Shown piece after piece: positions 1-9,401 of a stretch of 64,000 nt of DNA. Position 1 is the first letter of the stretch. The number at the start of each line of letters is the position of its first letter. The notes beneath the pieces are model-generated. The model was not told the DNA's origin and did no database searches. It was given only the letters and a program-made list of their open reading frames with translations. The position numbers and the translations under genes are program-made. The stretch spans positions 60,901 to 124,900 of the forward strand of contig DAMCZI010000010.1 of assembly GCA_032095175.1 (NCBI GenBank). Direction: 5' to 3'. The DNA is from DAMCZI01 sp032095175. Lineage in GTDB: Bacteria > Bacillota > Clostridia > Clostridiales > Caloramatoraceae.

Positions 1-2
1 CT

Positions 3-521
3 AGTGTATCCCTTGAGGAGAACATAGAAAACTCAAAGAAGGTTGTAGATTATGCAAAGGATAAGGGTGTAACCGTTGAGGCAGAGCTAGGTAGAGTTGC
101 AGGAGCAGAGTCAGGAGCAGATGATTCAATAAAGGCACTAATGACAGATCCAAAGCTTGCTTCAGCCTTTGTAAAAAGTACAGGGGTTGATTGCCTGGCA
201 GTTTCAATTGGAAATGCTCATGGTCATTATAAGTATGAGCCAAAGCTTGATTTTGAAAGACTAGAAGAAATTAAAGAACAGGCAAAGGTTCCTCTAGTAC
301 TTCATGGAGGTACTGGCATACCAGATAAGGACATTAAAAGAGCTATAGAATTAGGAATTAGAAAGATTAATTTCTTTACAGAAGTAGATAATGAATTTGT
401 TAATGGTTTTGTAAATGCATATGAAGAAAATAGAAAAATATACATGATGGCAGCTCAAGAAGCTGGACGACAGAGAATGCTTACAAAATCAATAGAAAAA
501 ATTAAGCTCTGTATGAGGTAA
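3..521 (+). CDS. Class II fructose/tagatose-bisphosphate aldolase, 5' end outside window
   Basis: The open frame runs from base 3, so the gene starts before the window; about 172 C-terminal residues are visible. They carry class II (zinc) aldolase marks: an E-L-G-R-V-A-G-A-E strand, a zinc-type histidine in N-A-H-G-H-Y, the phosphate-binding H-G-G-T-G-I and the family tail I-N-F-F-T-E-V-D-N-E. The family cleaves ketose-1,6-bisphosphates into dihydroxyacetone phosphate and an aldehyde. It sits 11 bp upstream of a sugar isomerase-like gene in what looks like one operon, so it may serve galactose, tagatose or fucose breakdown. The substrate cannot be told from this fragment. An internal ATG at 141 is not the start. 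Confidence 0.88.
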   Translation, partial: SVSLEENIENSKKVVDYAKDKGVTVEAELGRVAGAESGADDSIKALMTDPKLASAFVKSTGVDCLAVSIGNAHGHYKYEPKLDFERLEEIKEQAKVPLVLHGGTGIPDKDIKRAIELGIRKINFFTEVDNEFVNGFVNAYEENRKIYMMAAQEAGRQRMLTKSIEKIKLCMR

Positions 522-532
522 GGAGGCAAACT

Positions 533-1867
533 ATGAAGATTGGATTATTATCATTTGGTTTTCCAAACTTTAGGTATGATATTGCACAGGATTATCTAAG
601 AATTTCAATAGAAAAATTAAAGAGCAGTAAGTATGAGCTTTTATATAAAGAAAATATATTAATTGAAGAAGACAAAATAGATAATGCATTAAATGAGATA
701 AAGAATGAAAATGTTGATTTACTTATTGTTCAGTGTGGAACATATTCCTTTGGAAGTGCAATGGCAAAGGTTATTGAGCTTTTTAGGGAAACACCACTGC
801 TTTTATGGGGCTTTAGAGAACCATATGTTGAAGGCTTTAGAGGACTGCCCCTCAATTCACTCTGTGGCTTAAATATGTTTGGAAGCTTTCTTAAAAAGGC
901 AGGTAAGGAATACAGCTATGTATATGGAAATATAGATGAAGACAAGGTTTATGAAAAAATAAATAGAGTAATAAGGTCGATTGAGATTAAAACAAAGCTT
1001 AAGAAGAGTAGATTTTGTATCATAGGCGGAAGGGTTCCAGGCTTCTATCTTTCAAATGTTGATGAGCTTCGCTTTAGATTTGAAATAGGACCTGCAATAG
1101 AATATTATTCATTAGCTGGTCTAATAGATGATGCAAATAAAATAGCTTGTGACAGGGTTAAGGAAGAGGTTTGCAAGATAAAAGGTGAGGCAGTGATAGA
1201 AACTACCGATGAAATGCTTGAAAAGTCAGCTAGAATTTATTTGGCGATAAAGGACTTTAAAGAAGCAAATAAAATAGATGCCTTTACAATAAAGTGCTGG
1301 CCAGAATTTCAAGCATTATACAACTGCAGCGTGTGTGGTGTTGTAGCCAGATTGAATAATGAAGGAATAATGACCTCCTGTGAAGGGGATGTAACTGGCT
1401 TAGCTACAATGTATATTCAATACCTGATTACAAATGAGCCAAGTTTCTTTGCTGATTTAGTTAATGTTAATGAAGAAGGAATTGCAAAGGTATGGCACTG
1501 TGGTCCAGCTCCAATTTGTCTTGCAAGGACAAACTGTGAAGTAAAATATACTGAACATCCAACAATTAAACAGGGAATGGGCTTTGCAACTGAGTTTAAG
1601 ATGAAGCAGGGAAGATTATTAATGCTAAAGCTTAAAGAAGGAAAAGATGATTATACATTATTTATGGCTAAGGGTACAGGTGTAGAGGAAGACAGGGATT
1701 TAGTTGCAAATCAGGCAGATATTAAATTTGATGCACCTTCAGAAAAGGTTATAGACATCATAATGGAAAATGGAATAGAGCATCATTATGCAATTGTATA
1801 TAGGGATATAGAAGAGGATCTACTGGAAGTATGCAAATGGATAGGAATAAAAGTACTTAAGTGCTAG
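533..1867 (+). CDS. L-fucose/L-arabinose isomerase family protein
   Basis: The 444-residue protein follows an AGGAGG ribosome site. The N-terminal half has the Rossmann-like beta-alpha pattern of the FucI/AraA superfamily (V-D-L-L-I-V-Q-C-G-T-Y). The C-terminal half has the family pattern I-K-C-W-P-E-F then C-S-V-C-G-V-V-A-R-L-N, E-G-D-V-T-G-L and an H-C-G-P-A stretch. Known members interconvert aldoses and ketoses with Mn2+, but this remote subfamily also holds proteins of unknown substrate. Its place between an aldolase and a GH42 beta-galactosidase suggests a step in galactoside- or fucose-type sugar breakdown; that is inference. The last codons overlap the leader of the next gene. Confidence 0.8.
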   Translation: MKIGLLSFGFPNFRYDIAQDYLRISIEKLKSSKYELLYKENILIEEDKIDNALNEIKNENVDLLIVQCGTYSFGSAMAKVIELFRETPLLLWGFREPYVEGFRGLPLNSLCGLNMFGSFLKKAGKEYSYVYGNIDEDKVYEKINRVIRSIEIKTKLKKSRFCIIGGRVPGFYLSNVDELRFRFEIGPAIEYYSLAGLIDDANKIACDRVKEEVCKIKGEAVIETTDEMLEKSARIYLAIKDFKEANKIDAFTIKCWPEFQALYNCSVCGVVARLNNEGIMTSCEGDVTGLATMYIQYLITNEPSFFADLVNVNEEGIAKVWHCGPAPICLARTNCEVKYTEHPTIKQGMGFATEFKMKQGRLLMLKLKEGKDDYTLFMAKGTGVEEDRDLVANQADIKFDAPSEKVIDIIMENGIEHHYAIVYRDIEEDLLEVCKWIGIKVLKC

Positions 1868-1878
1868 GGGGAAGAAGC

Positions 1879-4050
1879 ATGGATAATAAGTTTATATATG
1901 CAGCTGGATACTATCCACTAATGCATGAAAAACAAGATTGGGAAAAGGACCTAAAGCTAATGAAGCAGTGCGGCATACAGCTGATAAGAACTGCTGAGCT
2001 TTTTAACACCTGGGATCGTATTGAGCCAGAAAAGGGTAAGTTCAATTTTGAGTTTTTAGATGAATTCTTTGATTTATGTGAAAAATATGGGCTTAAAATA
2101 CTTTTAGGTACAGGCACAGCTTCACCACCATACTGGATTCATAAAGAGTATCCAGATGTTAATATTGTTAATAACCATGGAGAACAGTATCCAAATAATG
2201 TTTCCTACACCTGGGCTTGTATAGATCATAAAGGATATATTGAGGAAAGTGAAAGATATATAACTACCTTGGTAGGCCGCTACAAGGATCACCCAGCACT
2301 TTATGCATACCAAATTCATAATGAGGTTGGACATCCATTTATGGCATTAAGAGATGGAGATATAGATATTTATTGCTATTGCAAGAATACACAGGATATG
2401 TTCAGAGCCTGGCTGAAGAAAAAATACAAGAGCCTTGATGCATTGAACTATGCATATAGATGGGGAGCTACAAATACATGCCATACAACATGGGAGGAAA
2501 TTGAAGCTCCAAAAACAAAGCCTACAAGCTGGTCAAGTGTAACAAGATGGCTTGACTGGAGACTGTTTTCAATGCAAAACTATGTGGATTTTATAAGCTG
2601 GCAGAACAAGCTTATAAAGACAATGGATACTAAGCATAAAACAACCACAAATATTTTCTTCTTAAAATCTCAGGACCAACTGGGTGTTTTAACAGCGCTG
2701 GATCAATTTGGAATGGCAAAGGTTGTTGATTATATAGGCTATGATTTATACCCAGGAAGTGGAAACAAGCTGGAATCAAAACCGGAGTTTTCATCAATGT
2801 TTTTGGATATGGCAAGGAGTACATCAAAACCTCTTGGAAAGGACTACTGGCTTTTAGAGACTGAAAGTGGTCCAATCAATGGATGGGTAATGGGACCAAG
2901 CAGAAATGTTAAGGGCTTTGATTTAATAAGAAACGTATTCGAGGCTGCTGCCCATGATGCAAAGGTAACCTTATATCAGGGATGGAGAGAATGGGATTTC
3001 CAGCCACTTCACTGGGGAGCTATTGTAGACTTGGATGGTAATCCTACTGAAAGAACAAGGGCTGCAGAAAAGATTGGTTCTATACTAAAGGAAAATGGAA
3101 AAGAAATTTTTGAAGCTAAGAATCCTGTAGGGGAAATTGCAATACTTATTTCTAAGGAGAATGCAATAGTTCTAAATGGTATGGGCCAGGAAAAATATCT
3201 TATTGATGCTATGAGGGGAGCATATAGAGTATTTTGGGAAAAGGGTTATACAATAGATTTTATAACTCCAGAACAGCTGGGCAATGGATATGCAAATAGG
3301 TATAAGGCTGTTTATATGCCTCTGATGGCTGTTATAGATGAAGAATTGAGCAAGAAACTGGATAAATATGTTGAGCAGGGTGGTATCCTAATCGGAACAC
3401 CAAGATGCGGTATGCTAGGTAAATATGGTTGGTACAATCATCAAGTACCATGCTTTAATCTAACAAAGGTGTTTGGGGTAAAGGTTGAAGACACCTATGC
3501 AGCTTCCAATCCTAATGCAACCTTTAATCACAAAAATTATTGCGGCTTGTGGCATAAAGAGGTAGTATCCACAGCCTCAAACAACACAAAGGTATTAGCT
3601 AGATTTGATGATGATAACCCGGCAGTTACACTTAATTCCTATGGTAAGGGATACGGTTTGTTTTTTGCCACACACCCAGATAGTGCTTATTTAGAAAAGC
3701 AGTCCTATTTGTTATGGGATGTAATTGATAGTGTATTTAAAGAGCAGGGAATTGAGCCAAAGCTGTCCTTAGATTATACAAATAGAAGGGACAGGGAAAT
3801 AGATGGACATTACCTTGAGGGTGAAAAGCATAGATATTTATTTATAACAAATTATGTTTCTCAAAAGCATCCTAATTTCTTTATTAATGGCAAAAAGAAC
3901 GTGAGGATAGCTTTAAAGGTGGACAAGAATTACAGCAAAGCAGTAAATATTGTAAATGGTGATATATATCAATTGACTAATAGTGATGGAAAATTGAGCT
4001 TTGGTGTTACTATAGATAAAAATGATGTCCTATTACTAAAGCTAATATAG
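1879..4050 (+). CDS. GH42 beta-galactosidase
   Basis: A 723-residue glycoside hydrolase without signal peptide, so cytoplasmic. The N-terminal TIM barrel is typical of family GH42: L-I-R-T-A-E-L-F-N-T-W, T-A-S-P-P-Y-W, and the acid/base site I-H-N-E-V-G (Glu about 149). The nucleophile is probably in L-L-E-T-E-S-G-P near residue 320. The middle (about 395-600) matches the GH42 trimerisation domain, and a short beta-rich tail follows. ATG 1879 is chosen over an in-frame GTG at 1861 because AGGGGG lies at a proper distance and the GTG overlaps the previous stop. The family hydrolyses terminal beta-galactosyl units, releasing galactose. Confidence 0.9.
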   Translation: MDNKFIYAAGYYPLMHEKQDWEKDLKLMKQCGIQLIRTAELFNTWDRIEPEKGKFNFEFLDEFFDLCEKYGLKILLGTGTASPPYWIHKEYPDVNIVNNHGEQYPNNVSYTWACIDHKGYIEESERYITTLVGRYKDHPALYAYQIHNEVGHPFMALRDGDIDIYCYCKNTQDMFRAWLKKKYKSLDALNYAYRWGATNTCHTTWEEIEAPKTKPTSWSSVTRWLDWRLFSMQNYVDFISWQNKLIKTMDTKHKTTTNIFFLKSQDQLGVLTALDQFGMAKVVDYIGYDLYPGSGNKLESKPEFSSMFLDMARSTSKPLGKDYWLLETESGPINGWVMGPSRNVKGFDLIRNVFEAAAHDAKVTLYQGWREWDFQPLHWGAIVDLDGNPTERTRAAEKIGSILKENGKEIFEAKNPVGEIAILISKENAIVLNGMGQEKYLIDAMRGAYRVFWEKGYTIDFITPEQLGNGYANRYKAVYMPLMAVIDEELSKKLDKYVEQGGILIGTPRCGMLGKYGWYNHQVPCFNLTKVFGVKVEDTYAASNPNATFNHKNYCGLWHKEVVSTASNNTKVLARFDDDNPAVTLNSYGKGYGLFFATHPDSAYLEKQSYLLWDVIDSVFKEQGIEPKLSLDYTNRRDREIDGHYLEGEKHRYLFITNYVSQKHPNFFINGKKNVRIALKVDKNYSKAVNIVNGDIYQLTNSDGKLSFGVTIDKNDVLLLKLI

Positions 4051-4069
4051 ACTGTGGGAAGGTGAGTTA

Positions 4070-4867
4070 ATGAAGAATATTAAAGACATTAAGTGCTTTG
4101 TACTGGACATGGATGGTACTTTCTACCTGGGCAACAGGTTAATAGATGGAGCACTTGACTTCCTCAAAACCTTGGAGGCGCAAAACAAAGAATTTTTATT
4201 TTTAACTAATAATTCATCGAAAAATAGGTATGCATATGTAATGAAGCTTAATAATCTAGGCTTAGAGATTGAACCAGACCGTATATTTACATCTGGTGAG
4301 GCAACAACCATATATTTAAATGGTAAAAAAGCTGGTGCAAAGGTGTTTTTATTGGGAACAAGTATGCTTGAAGAGGAATTTATTAAAGCAGGCTTTACAT
4401 TAATAAAGGACAAAAGTGAGCACCCAGATTTTGTTGTTCTTGGCTTTGATACCACGCTAACCTATGAGAAGCTGTGGATTGCATGTGATTTTATAAGAGA
4501 TGGTGCTGAATATATTGCTACACATCCTGATTTTAACTGTCCACTTGAGGATTCTAAATATATGCCAGACGCAGGTGCTATGATTGATTTCATAAGTGCT
4601 TCAACTGACAAAAGACCATATGTTGTTGGAAAGCCTAATAAAGGAATTATTGAAGCTCTATGTAAAAAATATGGATACGACAAGGATGATATAGCAATAG
4701 TAGGAGACAGATTATATACAGACATAAAAACAGGAGAAAATGCAGGTATTACTTCTATTTTAGTATTATCTGGTGAAACAAACATGGAAAGCTATAATGC
4801 TTCAGAAATAAATGCTGATTTTATATATCCTTCACTAAAGGAAATAAATGAAGATTTAACAAAATAG
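4070..4867 (+). CDS. HAD-IIA family sugar/glycerol phosphatase (NagD-like)
   Basis: A 265-residue haloacid-dehalogenase superfamily hydrolase. Motif I is D13-M-D-G-T17, with Asp13 as the expected nucleophile. Motif II is F-L-T-N-N-S-S near residue 45, the lysine is in V-G-K-P-N-K-G, and the last acidic motif is I-V-G-D-R-L-Y-T-D-I. The large C2 cap between motifs II and III places it in subfamily IIA with NagD, AraL and glycerol-phosphate phosphatases. It lies 19 bp after the beta-galactosidase and 15 bp before an alcohol dehydrogenase. It may remove phosphate from a phospho-sugar or glycerol phosphate made in this pathway; the substrate is unknown. Confidence 0.85.
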   Translation: MKNIKDIKCFVLDMDGTFYLGNRLIDGALDFLKTLEAQNKEFLFLTNNSSKNRYAYVMKLNNLGLEIEPDRIFTSGEATTIYLNGKKAGAKVFLLGTSMLEEEFIKAGFTLIKDKSEHPDFVVLGFDTTLTYEKLWIACDFIRDGAEYIATHPDFNCPLEDSKYMPDAGAMIDFISASTDKRPYVVGKPNKGIIEALCKKYGYDKDDIAIVGDRLYTDIKTGENAGITSILVLSGETNMESYNASEINADFIYPSLKEINEDLTK

Positions 4868-4885
4868 CATACAGGAGGGATAATG

Positions 4886-6049
4886 ATGAAGGAATTTCAG
4901 TTTTTCCTTAGCACAGTAGTTGATTTTGGATGTGGAAGGATTAAAAACTTAAGAAACTATATAAAGCAATACAATGCAAGAAAGGTAGTTGTTGTAACAG
5001 ACAAAAACCTGGAGGAAATAGGTCTTCTTGAACCGATTATAAATGAATTAAAGGAAAGCAGTGTTGAATACAAAATATTTAACAAGGTTGAGCCAAACCC
5101 CGAAATCCATATAATTGATGAGGGAGCAGCTTTTGCAAAGGAAGAGTCCTTTGACATGATTATTTCAGTTGGGGGAGGAAGCAGCATAGATACTGGTAAG
5201 GGTATCTCCATAATGGCTGTTAATGAGGGAAGTGTATATGACTATTTAGATGGTAGGGGAGAAAATAAGAAGGAAATAAAAAATCAACCTATACCACTAA
5301 TAGCAATACCAACAACTTCTGGAACAGGCTCAGAGGTTTCAATGTATTCAGTTATAACAGATGAGAGGACAAGAATAAAGGATTCCTTAACCAGCCCATT
5401 ATTATATCCAAAAGCTGCAATTGTAGATCCAGAAATGACTCTTAAATTGCCACCAAGGGTTACAGCACATACTGGCTTGGATGTATTAGGACATGCACTA
5501 GAGGCGTATACTTCAACAATACAAAATGCGCTAACAAATGTGTGGGCTTTAGAAGCTATTAAGCTTGTTTTTGAAAACCTTCCTGAGGCAGTGAAAAGCA
5601 GCACTGTAAAATCAAGGGAGAATATGGCCTTTGCATCAGTTATGGCAGGAAGTGCAATGAGCCATTGTGGAGCAACAATACCACATGGATTAGGATGTCC
5701 ACTATCTGGACACTGTAATCTACCTCATGGATTAACTGTTGGAATACTACAGATTCCAATGATTGAATACAATAAAGAGGTCCTAAAGGACAAATTTTTA
5801 AATGTTGTAAAGTATGTTAATCCAGGAATTGAAGTATCAGAGGATAAGGCAGCAGATAAGCTTGTTGAAATGGTTAAAAAGCTATTTAAGGATGTAAATG
5901 TAGAGGAAACATTGGACAAGAAAATGATTAGTGAGGAAATAATAAAGGCAATGGTAAAGGATGCGGCAATACATGGCTGTACAGGCTTAAATCCAGTTCC
6001 TTTAAACAATGAAAATATAGAAGCAATTTATAACAAGGTTATACAGTAA
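4886..6049 (+). CDS. Iron-containing (type III) alcohol dehydrogenase
   Basis: A 387-residue NAD(P)-dependent dehydrogenase. The nucleotide-binding signature G-G-G-S-S-I-D-T-G-K-G is near residue 98. The metal-binding part contains G-L-D-V-L-G-H-A-L-E-A-Y, then H-G-L-G and H-G-L-T, which supply the Asp and three His iron ligands. Two adjacent ATGs (4883 and 4886) follow a GGAGG site; the second has the better spacing. Relatives reduce lactaldehyde, 1,3-propanedialdehydes or other aldehydes. Next to a fucose-isomerase-like protein and an aldolase, lactaldehyde or glyceraldehyde reduction is plausible but unproven. A strong terminator follows. Confidence 0.87.
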   Translation: MKEFQFFLSTVVDFGCGRIKNLRNYIKQYNARKVVVVTDKNLEEIGLLEPIINELKESSVEYKIFNKVEPNPEIHIIDEGAAFAKEESFDMIISVGGGSSIDTGKGISIMAVNEGSVYDYLDGRGENKKEIKNQPIPLIAIPTTSGTGSEVSMYSVITDERTRIKDSLTSPLLYPKAAIVDPEMTLKLPPRVTAHTGLDVLGHALEAYTSTIQNALTNVWALEAIKLVFENLPEAVKSSTVKSRENMAFASVMAGSAMSHCGATIPHGLGCPLSGHCNLPHGLTVGILQIPMIEYNKEVLKDKFLNVVKYVNPGIEVSEDKAADKLVEMVKKLFKDVNVEETLDKKMISEEIIKAMVKDAAIHGCTGLNPVPLNNENIEAIYNKVIQ

Positions 6050-6078
6050 AACTATATAATATTTGGCAGAGTAGATGA

Positions 6079-6121
6079 GAGCCATAACCACAGGGTAAAT
6101 TACCCTTGTTATGGCTTTTTT
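6079..6121 (+). terminator. Rho-independent terminator after the aldolase-alcohol dehydrogenase operon
   Basis: Long stem with outer arms AGCCATAAC/GTTATGGCT and inner arms AGGGTAA/TTACCCT around a short loop, followed directly by seven T. It separates the galactoside cluster from the flavoenzyme module 26 bp downstream. Confidence 0.88.
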
Positions 6122-6147
6122 TGATTTAAATTTAGGAGGGAAAATCT

Positions 6148-7584
6148 ATGTTTGATGTAACAATTATAGGTGCAGGTGTTATAGGATGCAGCATAGCAAG
6201 AGAACTTACAAGATATAAGCTTAATGTAAGTGTTATTGAGAAAAAGAGTGATATTGCAGAAGGAACAACAAAGGCTAATAGTGCAATAGTTCATGCTGGA
6301 CATGATGCAGAACCAGAATCCTTAATGGGAAGGTTAAATGCAAAAGGAAATGCAATGTTTGATAAACTATCAGAGGAATTGGATTTTCCTTTTAAGAGAA
6401 ATGGCTCTTTAGTTTTATGCTTTGATAAGGAAGACATTAAAAAACTGCATGAGCTTAAGGAAAGAGGAGAAAAGAACAAGGTTTTAGGTCTTAAGGTATT
6501 AAGTAGAGAAGAGTTAATTAAGATGGAACCAAATTTATCAGATGAAGTCGTTGCAGCACTTTATGCTCCTACAGGAGGCATAGTATGTCCATATGAAATG
6601 ACAATTGCCCTGGCAGAAAACGCATATAACAATGGAGCAGAATTCTATTTTGATAATAGTGTTAAGGAAATAGAAAAGAATGATGGATATTTTACTGTGA
6701 AGACAGATAAGGGTGAATACAAGACAAGAATGGTTATAAATGCAGCAGGGGTATATGCTGATGATATTAACAACATGGTTAGTAAAAATAAGATTGAAAT
6801 AATACCAAGAAAAGGCGAGTACTGCTTATTTGACAAGGCTGCAGGGAAAATGGTTAAGAGCACATTATTTCAGCTTCCAACAAAATTAGGTAAAGGAGTA
6901 CTGGTAACTCCAACTGTTGATGGAAATCTTTTGATTGGACCAAATGCATCTGATATAGAAGACAAAGAAGGTCTTATGACAACTCAGGATGGATTAAATG
7001 AGATACTAAATAAGGCTAAAATGTCAATTAAGCAAATTCCAATGAGGCAGGTTATTACTTCCTTCGCAGGCTTAAGAGCTCACAGACCTGAGCATGATTT
7101 CTTAATTGGTGAGGTAGTAGATGTTCCTAATTTTATTAATGTAGCAGGAATAGAATCACCTGGATTATCAAGTGCACCTGCAATAGCAGAGATGACGGCT
7201 GATATTGTAAAAGATAAATTAAACCCAGAGGTAAATAAGGAGTTCAACCCAATAAGAAAAGGAATTCCTAAGTTTAGAGAGATGAGCAATGAGGAAAGAA
7301 TAAAGCTCATTGCCGAGGATTCTTCCTATGGAAAGATTATCTGTAGATGTGAAACAGTTACTGAAGGTGAAATTATTAATGCTATAAGAAGACCATTAGG
7401 GGCAAGAACCTTAGATGGTGTTAAGAGAAGAACCAGAGCTGGAATGGGCAGATGCCAGTCAGGCTTCTGTTCAACTAAAATAGTAGAAATTCTTTCAAGA
7501 GAACTTAATATTTCTCCAATGGAAATTACAAAGTATGGTGGAGATTCAAAGCTGCTTGTAGGTAGAAATAAAAATATAAAGTAA
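6148..7584 (+). CDS. GlpA-like FAD-dependent oxidoreductase with C-terminal [2Fe-2S] (BFD-like) domain
   Basis: A 478-residue flavoprotein after a GGAGGG site. The N-terminus has the FAD dinucleotide fold G-A-G-V-I-G-C-S at residues 8-15, followed by a DAO-type body as in glycerol-3-phosphate dehydrogenase. The C-terminus has a BFD-like cluster site: C-R-C-E followed about 30 residues later by C-Q-S-G-F-C. It is the first gene of a tight trio with a second flavoprotein and a DUF1667 protein. That order matches the anaerobic GlpA-type complexes of Clostridia and Thermotogae, which oxidise glycerol-3-phosphate to dihydroxyacetone phosphate. The substrate is inferred from context and could be another 2-hydroxyacid. 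Confidence 0.83.
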   Translation: MFDVTIIGAGVIGCSIARELTRYKLNVSVIEKKSDIAEGTTKANSAIVHAGHDAEPESLMGRLNAKGNAMFDKLSEELDFPFKRNGSLVLCFDKEDIKKLHELKERGEKNKVLGLKVLSREELIKMEPNLSDEVVAALYAPTGGIVCPYEMTIALAENAYNNGAEFYFDNSVKEIEKNDGYFTVKTDKGEYKTRMVINAAGVYADDINNMVSKNKIEIIPRKGEYCLFDKAAGKMVKSTLFQLPTKLGKGVLVTPTVDGNLLIGPNASDIEDKEGLMTTQDGLNEILNKAKMSIKQIPMRQVITSFAGLRAHRPEHDFLIGEVVDVPNFINVAGIESPGLSSAPAIAEMTADIVKDKLNPEVNKEFNPIRKGIPKFREMSNEERIKLIAEDSSYGKIICRCETVTEGEIINAIRRPLGARTLDGVKRRTRAGMGRCQSGFCSTKIVEILSRELNISPMEITKYGGDSKLLVGRNKNIK

Positions 7585-7603
7585 AGGAATTGGAGGATAG
7601 GAT

Positions 7604-8866
7604 ATGCTAAATTACGATATAGTTATAATTGGTGGAGGTCCAGCAGGCTTGGCTGCAGCTATAAAAGCCAGAGAAGAGGGAATAGAAAATATAATAATTT
7701 TAGAAAGAGACAACGTTTTAGGAGGAATTTTAAATCAGTGTATTCATAATGGCTTTGGTCTTCATACCTTTAAAGAGGAATTAACAGGACCAGAATATGC
7801 TAGAAGATTTATAGCCAAGGCTAATGAAATGAAGATACCATACAAGCTAAACACTATGGTGCTTGATGTAAATAAGGACAAGGTTGTTACAGCTGTTAAT
7901 TCCGAGGATGGGATTATAGAAATAAAGGCGAAGGCCATAGTACTTGCCATGGGCTGCAGGGAAAGACCAAGAGGAGCAATAAACATTCCAGGATGTAGAG
8001 CAGCTGGAATATATACTGCAGGAGCTGCTCAGAAGTTTGTAAATATAGATGGTTTAATGCCAGGTAAGGAAGTTGTTATTTTAGGTTCAGGTGACATTGG
8101 CCTTATTATGGCAAGAAGAATGACATTAGAAGGAGCAAAGGTAAAGGCAGTTGTTGAATTAATGCCTTACTCTGGTGGCTTAAAGAGAAATATTGTTCAA
8201 TGCCTGGATGATTTTAATATACCACTAAAGCTTGCACATACTGTTACTAATATAGCAGGTCAGGATAGAGTTGAAGGTGTAACCATCGCAAAGGTTGATG
8301 AGAATAGAAGACCAATAGCTGGTACAGAAGAATTTATAAAATGTGATACTCTTCTTCTTTCAGTAGGCTTAGTACCAGAAAATGAGCTTTCAAGAAATGC
8401 TGATGTTGAATTGTCAGATATAACAGGTGGCCCAATAGTAAACGAAAGTTTACAAACCAATATTGATGGTGTATTTGCATGTGGAAATGTTCTACATGTT
8501 CATGATCTTGTTGATTATGTTACACAAGAAAGCTATAATGCAGGAAAAAATGCTGCAAGGTATGTAAAGGGAGAAACCTTTGAAAATAAGAATAGCATTG
8601 AAATAGAAGCAACCTCAGGTGTAAGATATACAGTTCCAAAATATATTGATCCTATTAACATTGAAAAAACTATAGAATTAAGATTTAGAGTTGGGGATGT
8701 ATTTAAGGATAGCTATATTTCTGTATATTTTGATGAAGTACGAGAAATACACAGAAGTAAAAAAATAATTACTCCAGGTGAAATGGAGACTGTAATACTA
8801 ACTAAGCAAATGTTTGAGAAGTACACTAATTGCTCAAAAATTACAGTTAAGATTGAAAAAGAATAA
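7604..8866 (+). CDS. NAD(P)/FAD-dependent oxidoreductase, GlpB-like partner subunit
   Basis: The 420-residue protein has two nucleotide-binding folds: G-G-G-P-A-G-L-A-A at residues 9-17 for FAD and V-I-L-G-S-G-D-I-G-L near residue 160 for NAD(P)H. L-G-G-I-L-N-Q-C-I-H resembles the redox-active segment of disulfide oxidoreductase relatives, but only one Cys is present. F-A-C-G-N-V-L-H is the late FAD motif. Start ATG 7604 has a GGAGG site. With the flanking GlpA-like and DUF1667 genes it probably passes electrons from substrate oxidation to NAD or another acceptor. No membrane segment is visible. Confidence 0.82.
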   Translation: MLNYDIVIIGGGPAGLAAAIKAREEGIENIIILERDNVLGGILNQCIHNGFGLHTFKEELTGPEYARRFIAKANEMKIPYKLNTMVLDVNKDKVVTAVNSEDGIIEIKAKAIVLAMGCRERPRGAINIPGCRAAGIYTAGAAQKFVNIDGLMPGKEVVILGSGDIGLIMARRMTLEGAKVKAVVELMPYSGGLKRNIVQCLDDFNIPLKLAHTVTNIAGQDRVEGVTIAKVDENRRPIAGTEEFIKCDTLLLSVGLVPENELSRNADVELSDITGGPIVNESLQTNIDGVFACGNVLHVHDLVDYVTQESYNAGKNAARYVKGETFENKNSIEIEATSGVRYTVPKYIDPINIEKTIELRFRVGDVFKDSYISVYFDEVREIHRSKKIITPGEMETVILTKQMFEKYTNCSKITVKIEKE

Positions 8867-8883
8867 TTAGGGGAGTGTAGAAA

Positions 8884-9252
8884 ATGAGTAAAATAAGAGA
8901 ACTAACATGTATAGGCTGTCCTATAGGATGTGCCTTAGCAGTTGAAATTGAAGATAGGAATGTAATAAAGGTAACAGGAAACCACTGCAAAAGAGGGGAA
9001 ATATACGGTCAAAAGGAATGTACAGACCCTACTCGCATAGTAACCTCTACTGTATGTGTTGTTGGTGGAGAGATAGATGCAGTATCAGTTAAAACTGAAA
9101 ATGATATTCCAAAGGATAAAATTTTTGAAATAGTCTCAGCTCTAAATGGGGTTAAGGTTAAGGCTCCTGTTAATGAAGGAAACACTATTGTAGAAAACAT
9201 TGCTAACACAGGAGTTAATGTTATTGCTACTAAAAATGTTTTAGCAAAATAA
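8884..9252 (+). CDS. DUF1667 domain protein, small cysteine-rich subunit of the GlpA/B-like complex
   Basis: A 122-residue protein with C-I-G-C-P-I-G-C at residues 9-16, and further cysteines in H-C-K-R-G and K-E-C-T-D-P-T-R. This is the DUF1667 pattern and probably holds an iron-sulfur cluster. The family is usually found right after GlpA- and GlpB-like flavoproteins, as here with 17 bp spacing. A role as electron-transfer subunit is inference from clustering; no activity has been shown that I can name. Confidence 0.85.
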   Translation: MSKIRELTCIGCPIGCALAVEIEDRNVIKVTGNHCKRGEIYGQKECTDPTRIVTSTVCVVGGEIDAVSVKTENDIPKDKIFEIVSALNGVKVKAPVNEGNTIVENIANTGVNVIATKNVLAK

Positions 9253-9270
9253 ATAAAGGTTATTAGAGGT

Positions 9271-9315
9271 AGTCACTTGACATATGACATTTAAAGTAAC
9301 ATATGCCAAGTGACT
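9271..9315. repeat. Imperfect palindrome AGTCACTTG...CAAGTGACT
   Basis: Arms AGTCACTTG-A-CATATG and CATATG-C-CAAGTGACT pair with one mismatch around a 14-nt loop. It follows the DUF1667 gene and could end its transcript, although the T-rich run begins about 17 nt later. The CACTTGA/CAAGTG core resembles the dispersed palindromes at 25065, 55653 and 56525; membership in that family is uncertain. Confidence 0.5.
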
Positions 9316-9401
9316 ATTTATAGCAACTATTTTTTTTATTAAAGGATTTTCTATATCTATGTAGAACATCTTATAATAATAAAAAATAGGGAGGTATTAT
9401 T

